Assembly (NCBI GenBank): GCA_951799445.1
Contig: OX637289.1
Location: forward strand, 6,415,321 to 6,479,320
Direction of reading: 5' to 3'
From: Pseudisothecium myosuroides
Lineage: Eukaryota > Streptophyta > Bryopsida > Hypnales > Lembophyllaceae
DNA: 64,000 bases
This document shows, piece by piece, positions 56,761-64,000 of this stretch. Below the pieces are notes generated by a model, which worked only from the letters and a program-made list of their open reading frames with translations, was not told the DNA's origin and did no database searches. Both the position numbers and the translations under genes were made by a program. The first letter of the stretch is position 1. Every line of letters starts with the position of its first letter.

Positions 56761-59433
56761 GGTCTCGGGGGGGCCCTCCATAGGGGGTTTAGAATACCAC
56801 ATGTGGCAAAGGGGTATTTTGATAACTTCAAGTATTTAAGTGGTCCCTATTATTAACTAGTTTTCTAATTGGAAATATTTTATCCCCCTATATAATTGCT
56901 TATAATTGGAAAGGGTAGGCAATTTTGGATTCCCCTCCTGATTGTTACAATAAAAAAAAAGTAATGAAAAAAGGGCCAAACACAAAGATTAAAGACAAAA
57001 CGTCTTCCACCTTAAGACTAAAACACGTAAAGAGAACCTTGTATACATAACAAACAAAATCACAGCATGAATAAGCCAAAAAATATAAGAAACATATAAA
57101 ATCATTCATTTACTACAGCCAAAAGATCAACAGGCTTCAACAAAAGAAATAGGAAACATGCAAAATAGCCACAACGTCATCAAGGTGTAGCCAAAAAAAT
57201 AGGAGGTGTAGACACCCATGCACGTGCAACAGCCAAATCACAACAAGGTGTAGCTAAAAAAATGGGGTATGTGTTGAGAAGGCAATTTTCAATACGTGCA
57301 ACAAGTCCCCACATTCAATCCATATGATTTTGGGTAACCATTAGTTTGAAACTTTTCCACTAAGCTTGCCCTGCCATGATGGTACAAATTGTTGAATTTT
57401 ATTGAAACTTCTATAATTTTGCAGTCATTTCCAAAGGTTGCGAGTTAATGATGACAATTTTGTATTTGGATTGTCAAGCTTGTACATTTGAAAACACAAA
57501 CATTAATTTGCAAGAGCTTCAAAGTTCATATTTGGATGATGGATAGAGTGCTTCAAGGCATCATTAATTTTGGTATTTTTAATACATAAGGTCTTATTGT
57601 GATTGTTAATTTATTCATGTTTATAAGTGAAGAAACAAAATTATTGTTATTTTTAAATGTATAATGTGTACTACAAAATATATCATTCACAAACTTTATA
57701 ACAAAAATTAATGTGACCTTTCCATCCAAACCATAGATGGGAAATGAGGAACAATTATTTAAAAATTGAAATTTAAAAAAAAATTGGAAGTAGAAATTTG
57801 GAAAAAGCAAAATTTGAAATGTTGCAAAATTGGATTCTGAAATGTACAATTTACAATTGCAACAATTTACTCAATATATAGAATTTTTAAAATTTTTAAA
57901 ATGGATGTTGAAGAAGTGTAGTTGATAAGCTTCATTTTGTTAATTGAAGTTGAACAAAAAACATTAATATATTCAAGAATAAATTAGACTTTAACAAAGG
58001 CGGATGCCAACTTTTTGGTTGGAAGAACCTTTAGGAGTTAAAATCAATATTCTTGCAATAGTTATGCAGTATTGTTTCAATACAAAATACTTATTATAAA
58101 TTGTACATTTTTCAATTAATAATATTGTAGCACTACAGTTGTTATAATCATGTTAGTTGTTGTTTTAGTACTGCAACTAAGGCAAATGCTGCAGTACTGC
58201 AAGAATACAAATCATTTCAATATTATATAAGTACAATTTCAATATTGCATCAATATTGAATAGTAGTACAACTGCATTAGTATTGATGTAGTATTGTTGC
58301 AATAGAGGGTACTTTCTTGATGGTGATTAAAAAAATTTCATCCAAAATAGTGGTCCAATAGACTCATAATTGATCCTACAAACTATAAATATCTAGGATC
58401 CATTTCTTAGAGGGTATCTTAGATCTAATTTTTTATAAATATGAGGTATTATTGACCTAGGTATTTTACTTCTAAGTGAATGTACAATAATTTGTATACC
58501 ATATATTACCTCAAACTTTTTTCTAATTTTTGGACACTGAGAATTAATACTTCCCTATATTATGCTGCAAGTTGTTTGCCAAAATAATTTAAGTGACCCC
58601 CCGAGGTTGGACACTGTTGTATCGCACCATGAGCCAAGAGAGAGCACATCTGATGCGACTATGAAAATTTGATCAACACTACTGAGTACTTTGGCATTCA
58701 AAGGCCTACCATACCACAATCACAAGAAAAAACAATGACAAGAGGTGGATTAGGGGCAATAAAAATGAAAAATGCAGCAGCTATTTGCGGAAAAAACAAG
58801 CAGCACGCACTTTATAAAGAAGCGCTAAAAACAAACAACAAAAACTAAAGTAAGCAACCACTTTTGACCATGAAAAAAAATGCAAAATTGTTCAAACTGA
58901 TCTACAACTAGATGGAAAGAAATTGAAGCACATTAGCTAGCAACAACCTTAGGCAACAACGCACTAGTGAGAACTCCTTGCCAAAGGCAAAAAAAATAAA
59001 TTAAAAACTAATAAATTTACAAAAGTATCATCATTTTGGCAAAATAATGGACTTACAAGCTCCGATTGCGCGCTCTCATCTACAAGCGTGTACAAATTTA
59101 TCTTCAAATTCAAACTCATCTTGTAAGTCTTAAATTGCCCTAATAAACTGTAAGCCAGACCTTTAAAGCCTAATACATAAATCAAAATTGTAAATAACAC
59201 AAGCACGGCCAACACAATTCTATATAGCCCATCAAACTAAACGCTATGAACATCTGCATGCCAAACCCTATCGACCCTAAACCGCCAATTGCAAAACGTC
59301 CATCTGATGGCTAAGATCTAAACTGCGGGTCAACGTCTCCGAGACACCAAATCAGATGCCAACTACCAACCCTAATGCCAAAATTAAGAACCCAATTGCC
59401 ACCCCTAAACCACAAATTAAGATTTTTGATCCA
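56761..59433. other. AT-rich intergenic DNA with minor repeats
   Basis: 57180-57260 carries two copies of CAAGGTGTAGCYAAAAAAATRGG. 58120-58310 is a degenerate run of AGTA(C/T)TGCAA and CAATATTG words. 58950-59430 is slightly GC-richer, with a hydrophobic minus frame (58964-59215, 83 codons) that I cannot assign. No gene is supported. Confidence 0.35.
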
Positions 59434-59437
59434 TTAA

Positions 59438-59640
59438 CCCCTAAAGGACCAAGCTATGCTTTTTGGCAACATAGCAAATTTGGACAACTCACTAGTCACT
59501 ACAAACAAAAAAATTCATTATATTTTTTGAATTTTTTTTTGGAGGTAAGGACAAGGAGTACCTTGCCGCTTTACCAAAAAAAATTACAATTGGATTTAGG
59601 ATTTAGGAATTATAGGGAGATATGCTATTTTTCACGGATG
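59438..59640 (+). mobile_element. Truncated TTAA-type element, copy J
   Basis: TTAA (59434-59437) and a perfect CCCCTAAAGGACC start are followed by sequence similar to the left end of copy E (GCTATGCTTTTTGGC against GCATGCGTTTTTTGGC, then a TAG..AAATTT word). No right end follows within 1 kb. Confidence 0.6.
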
Positions 59641-60201
59641 GAGGCAACACGGGCAGAGATATTTACACTTCAACAAAAATTACATTGAAGTGCCCCAAAG
59701 GCACTTAGGCAAGGCTTTGGGCAGACTTTTGGACGAGGTTGAGGCTGGGATACTTCTCTGACATTTTTCTACACTATTAAATTTGACACTATGTACAGAG
59801 ACAATGTGGCAGGGAGTCAGTTGTTTAGTGGCTTCATTTGGCCTAACAGGGAGATTATTCCTAATTACTATATTTGAAAAAAAGTCCAAAAAATCCATTG
59901 ATTCAATTACCAATTTTTCATTTGACAAAGTACCATCCAAAAAAAATTGGTGGTTAATAGAAACAATTGCTTCTTTGACACTTGTAGGAATGAAGGATGG
60001 AGAGGTCTTTTTATAATTAGATTTATTGTTTGTCATGAATCCTCAAAGGATATGGAAAAATTTGGAGATGAGAGTATCCACTCATTATCAAAACAAAGAA
60101 CTTATGTTCAAGGTAAAATTTTAGGCTTCATTTGGGCATAGTAGAATAATTTATTTTAAAAAACTTTGAACTAAGAAAAGTTGAAAAATTAAGCAAACTT
60201 T

Positions 60202-60600
60202 TGTCACGGACATAGTTTAGAAACTTCTTCAAGAAGCTTGTAGTTGGAGAAAGCTTCTTGAGAAGCTTTTCAAGCAGAAGAAGTTTCTAGAAGTTTCTAA
60301 AAGGACGTCCAAGTTAGAAAAAAGGTTTTGAGAAGCTTTCCAAGTAGTGAAAGCTTCTGGAAGGACGATGTCCAAGCTAGAGGCAAGCTTCTTGAGAATC
60401 TTTTGAAGTAGTAGAAGCTTCTAGAAGAACCTCCTAGTTGGTAGTATATATAAGAGTCGAGGCTCACGTAGTCCTTAATCTCGACAACACCTCTGTTAAT
60501 CCCAACTCTTGCTTCTAATTCTAGCCTTGTACTTCTTGAACTCTAATCTTGTTATTCAGAACTCATCTTGTCTTGTCTTATATTTTGTATGTCTGTTGCA
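60202..60600 (+). mobile_element. Solo LTR (Copia-like) with heat-shock-element promoter
   Basis: The segment starts TGTCACGGACATAG and ends GTCTGTTGCA (TG...CA), 399 bp. It is flanked by a perfect 5-bp target duplication ACTTT (60197-60201 and 60601-60605). No second LTR, primer-binding site or coding region adjoins, so it is a solo LTR left by recombination. 60221-60430 is packed with GAA/TTC units. A TATA box (TATATATAAG, 60445-60454) follows and a pyrimidine-rich region fits the R/U5 part. Copia is suggested by the short LTR and the TGTCACGGAC start; this is an inference from memory. Transcription would run left to right. Confidence 0.85.
60221..60454 (+). promoter_or_regulatory. Heat-shock-element cluster and TATA box in the solo LTR
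   Basis: A perfect four-unit element GAAgtTTCtaGAAgtTTC lies at 60280-60297 and a perfect three-unit element GAAgcTTCtaGAA at 60414-60426. TTCtgGAA at 60355-60362 and TTCaaGAAgc near 60228-60237 are partial sites. The TATA box begins 18 bp after the last perfect element. nGAAnnTTCnnGAAn is the binding site of heat-shock factor trimers. The arrangement recalls the Arabidopsis ONSEN (ATCOPIA78) LTR. Confidence 0.8.
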
Positions 60601-60635
60601 ACTTTCATCTCTAAAAACTCGTTTGTAATTTTGAG

Positions 60636-60980
60636 CCCCTAAAAAAAGTTATAGAAAAAATTTAAAGAAGATGTTTGAAAAAAATGAAAATGTCCGTTTC
60701 TACCCTTCTTTGAAATTTGTCCAACACTTTTGATTGGAGACTTTCAATCTCAAATGGATTTTTGGAGATGAAAGTTAGCTTGATTTACCAACTTTTTCAA
60801 GTTCAAATTTTTTAGGATTTTTTTTCTACTATGCCAAAATGAAACCTAAAATTCTAATTTGAAGACAATTCCTACTTTTCACTTAACTATGAGTGGTTGA
60901 GCTCCTACTAATTCTAATTTACATATCTCACATGGGTTGTTTTACCTCCTACCACCCTATTTGTATAAAGATCTTCTCTT
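60636..60980. repeat. Dispersed repeat, copy 2 (relative of 2757-3095)
   Basis: Shares an ordered set of words with 2757-3095, ending in CATATCTCACATGGGTTGTT and TTACCTCCTACCACC. It begins 31 bp after the solo LTR. Class unknown. Confidence 0.5.
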
Positions 60981-61589
60981 TTCAACTTTAGAACACACAA
61001 TGCATGTGACTTTACAAGCTATAGGAGAATGTTGCCCTATATTGTAATACCATTGAAATTTAATATTGAATATTCTAAAATTATAGTTTATGGAGTAAGG
61101 AACATCTTCAAAATCAAAGAGAATGTAATCCAATATTAGTGATTTGAGAAGAATCGAGCTTTGCTAATCCTGACATAGCGTCCTTCCATGCCAGGCCTAT
61201 TATGTCTAACTGATTTTCACTTCAGCTTGGACACAAATTGATCAAGCTTGCCAAACTTTGATAGTTTGGATGATTTTTATTTTTATTTTTTCTTCTTCTA
61301 GAGCTAATTGAAACTTAGAACTCCACTGTTCATATTTTGAAAAAATTACTGTACGTGCAAGCTATAAATAGTTGAAAAAATGGCTTTGTATGAGACTTTT
61401 CTTGAAGCTAGTTCCCTATTGGAATTTTTTGGTATATCTTCTCCAATTTGAAATGTTATGAATTTTTTTGATTGTGTGACCAACTTTATTGCAAAAAGCA
61501 AAAAAAAAAAATTCAAGAAAAAAAGTGAAATTCATTTGTGCAAAAGCCTCCCCAAATTAGAACTGCCCTTAATTTGGATGCCCCTCCAA

Positions 61590-61788
61590 TCATATTTTTC
61601 AACTTCAAACACTATAACCTTACAATCTTTGCGGTCAAAACCTCCCAATTTTTAATACAACATAATGAAGTAGTTTACACTAGATCGTATGGTTAGATGC
61701 AACACGATTTCATTTTTGTGGCCCTTTGCTATTAATATGGCCCATTTTGAGTGTTTTTGGGTGAAACATAATAAAAGAACTTTAGGGG
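61590..61788 (+). mobile_element. Truncated TTAA-type element, copy K (right end)
   Basis: Contains right-end words of the family (ATCTTTGCGGTCAAAA, ATCGTATGGTTAGATG, CTTTGCTATTAATATGG, TTTTGAGTGTTTTTGGG) and ends AACTTTAGGGGATTTAA. The left half is missing. Confidence 0.55.
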
Positions 61789-64000
61789 ATTTAATGAATA
61801 TAAAGGAGGTATCCTAAGTCTAATTTTTTTCCTACTGCAATCCATTATTCAACACCCTATAGTATTTAGAATACATTCAATGACATTTTACATACACTTT
61901 CGTATAAATAATCATTATATAATTTTTAGGCCCCTAATTTTTTAAGTACCCTACATTTGTTTGCACCTATATTTCTACTTTGAACGCTTACTGCATCCTC
62001 CGAGCACGCCACCCTGCCTCGACAAATGGTTTGGCATGCCCTTAAATTTTAGAGACATCCTACCAGTTGCAAATTTTTCTTTTTGTTAATGTACGACCCA
62101 AGAAAAATCTATTGCAACATTCCAACTTGCAATATTGGGCACAATTCACTTTATCATGCGCTACTGACATTTGCATATAGTTTTTGATGGTGCCATGTGG
62201 TGATGTGGTCGGGGACGATCAGGTAGGAGGAGTGAAAAGAGTATCCGGCATTGCAAGAGGGCGATTTTTGGTGGTAGGTGAGCAATTTTCGGCAGCACAT
62301 AGAGAAATTTTGGCAATAGACGGGTGATTTCTAGCATCTATGGATGGATTTCCTCAATAAGTGGGTGGGGTTGATTCTATGATTGTTGCTATGGGGTCGT
62401 AGGAATTCCGCGTGCTGCCCTATGGTTTTAAAGTGGGCTCGTTGTTTTTAGGATTCAAGGTGGAATCTTAGACTGCAAGAATGTTGTCACAAGAGCGGAT
62501 GACGTCTGAGAGGGAGATCTGCTAAGATAAACAACAAAGTTTAGGGTTTAGGGGGCGTGTGGAGGGAAAAAAAAGTAATAGCAAAAAAAATTTCAACCAT
62601 GAGAAAGAGCGGCAATTGACACCTAGTGTTTTGGCCATTAGTCAAGATCCAATGAATGAAAATCAATAAAGAGAGGGTGCGTTTTGGTAATGAATTTATG
62701 AACATGTATATTACAATGAAAGAAGGCTAGGAAATTGCATATCAATTAGGTCATTGGAGAATAAGTGGGGATTAGTGAAACATAATGTCACTCACTTTTG
62801 TTCCGTATACCATTAGGCTGTGTCGTTGAACCTGAGTGAAACTTCTCTAGCGGACCTACTTTGTATGGCCCATGAACTTGGAGTTTATTTATGAACATTG
62901 CTAGTTTCTTATGAAGGATTTTCCAAAGTGGGCCACAGATTGGAGCACAATGAAATCCTTCAATGCCAAGTAAGAAGACATCACAGTTATATAGTCAAGA
63001 GTTCGAAACTTACACTAATGTTGAGGTTTTAGACAACGAGGTTACAAAAAAACACCCTGTGAGCACAAAGGTTGAAAGGCGGCTAAGGAGGCCTTGCAAA
63101 ATAGCAAGGTGAATGAAAAATTGGAGTATGCTGTGACTGTTTCTAACTCCATTTTTGAGTTAAAAAATTTACACACGGGTTCTAGTGGCTTTTTGGACTA
63201 ATTTATCTTAAGGGTGTCTAAGTCTAGTCCAAATCACGCCTTCCAAGCAATATACTCTTTTTAATCTAATGTCCTAATACCTAAAACAAGTTGCAAACAT
63301 TAAGAATACACACTAATAGTTAAATTTCCAGTTAGCTTTGGCTAACAAGGTCAAGCACTAGATTTGAAAAGAAAGCTTAATTTGAACTAAAAACTAAACT
63401 AGCCTAACTTGTAGGGCCTATTTTGCCCTTTCCTAAAATGATAAAATAAACTAAATTCAAACTTTCCTAACAAAAGATATCAAAAGATGCAGTTCTAATT
63501 CTAAACTAACCTAGAGAACTTCATCCATCAAATTCTAATAGTAAATTAACTCAAAATCATTCCAAATTTTAGTGTTTGACTTCTAATTAATTCTACTTGT
63601 TAAATCTAAAACTTAACCTATTTTTAGTCAAAGATAAAAAATTTCATCCAAACTAAAGTTTAAACTTTATTCACCTTTATTTTCTTTAGAAAATGAGTTA
63701 GTTTTTAAGTGTAAATTGATTTTAGAATCTTTAGAAGATGACCTAATTTTAGAATATTTTCCAAAAAAAAATTCTTAATTATTTTCTAATCCGGAGCTTC
63801 TATTCTAAAATTATTATTTTTGGGATTATTGAATATTTAAGAAATTATCTTTCCAACAAGGTAAACACAAAAATACTAACTTCCTACGTGAAAAATTATT
63901 AATGGATGAAGTTTTATCTTTAATTGATAATTTAAAACTTCATGCACAAATTATTTTTAATCTAAATGGGCAAAGTAATTTCTACCTTAACCTAAAAATT
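61789..64000. other. AT-rich intergenic DNA, no gene
   Basis: 62200-62560 is GC-richer with repeated GGCGATTTTTGG / GCAATTTTCGGCA / AAATTTTGGCAAT words, possibly an old tandem repeat. The last kilobase is very AT-rich. No coding frame of note. Confidence 0.35.

Noticed and set aside
59680..60036. 118-codon minus-strand frame and the overlapping plus frame at 59783-60016
   Set aside because: No recognisable motif in either, both AT-rich; at most relics of unknown sequence.
60445..60605. Start of a full LTR retrotransposon downstream of the LTR
   Set aside because: The LTR is followed at once by its target duplication; no primer-binding site, polypurine tract or coding region follows.
1..64000. 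tRNA or rRNA genes
   Set aside because: Scanned for T-arm GTTCRA words with plausible acceptor stems and for rRNA-like conserved blocks; none found by eye.

Overview
The window reads as nuclear DNA of a land plant with a large, AT-rich, repeat-dense genome. Only four genes can be supported in 64 kb. Each has a plant-type homologue: IWS1, a chloroplast EamA/DMT transporter like Arabidopsis At3g02690, a plant Cys-cluster membrane-anchored family of unknown function, and a DDR4-like DDT-domain protein. Two genes have GT-AG introns. Between genes lie 12-19 kb of AT-rich sequence full of decayed DNA transposons, foldbacks and tandem repeats. A moss, lycophyte or fern-grade plant is my guess; the sequence does not prove it.

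Layout. 1-17.8 kb holds no intact gene. It carries TTAA-flanked elements (460-1381, 10352-11527), scattered fragments of a SWIM-zinc-finger-like transposase gene (best copy 6240-8096), a CACTA foldback MITE (12335-12556), a tandem array with a strong hairpin (13.5-14.3 kb) and an 846-bp foldback (15048-15893). 17.9-22 kb holds a PIF/Harbinger-like element that cuts an open frame on the minus strand, then a seven-copy minisatellite, then the intronless IWS1 gene. 23-26 kb is the seven-exon transporter. 27-40 kb is again non-genic: TTAA elements, including one nested exactly in another (29.7-31.5 kb), and a Harbinger-like MITE at 39.5 kb. 41.4-43.2 kb is the two-exon Cys-cluster gene. 44-47 kb holds a perfect 24-bp hairpin and two related MITEs. 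48.8-51.1 kb is the intronless DDR4-like gene on the minus strand. 52-64 kb is non-genic and contains more TTAA elements and a complete solo LTR (60202-60600) with clustered heat-shock elements just upstream of a TATA box.

The genes do not form a pathway. IWS1 (Pol II elongation) and the DDR4-like protein (ISWI-type chromatin remodelling) are both nuclear regulators, but their co-location looks accidental. The most unusual content is the mobile fraction: a family with the TTAA target and CCC-starting ends of piggyBac elements, rarely discussed in plants, and an ONSEN-like heat-responsive LTR promoter. No tRNA, rRNA, CRISPR or organellar sequence was seen.
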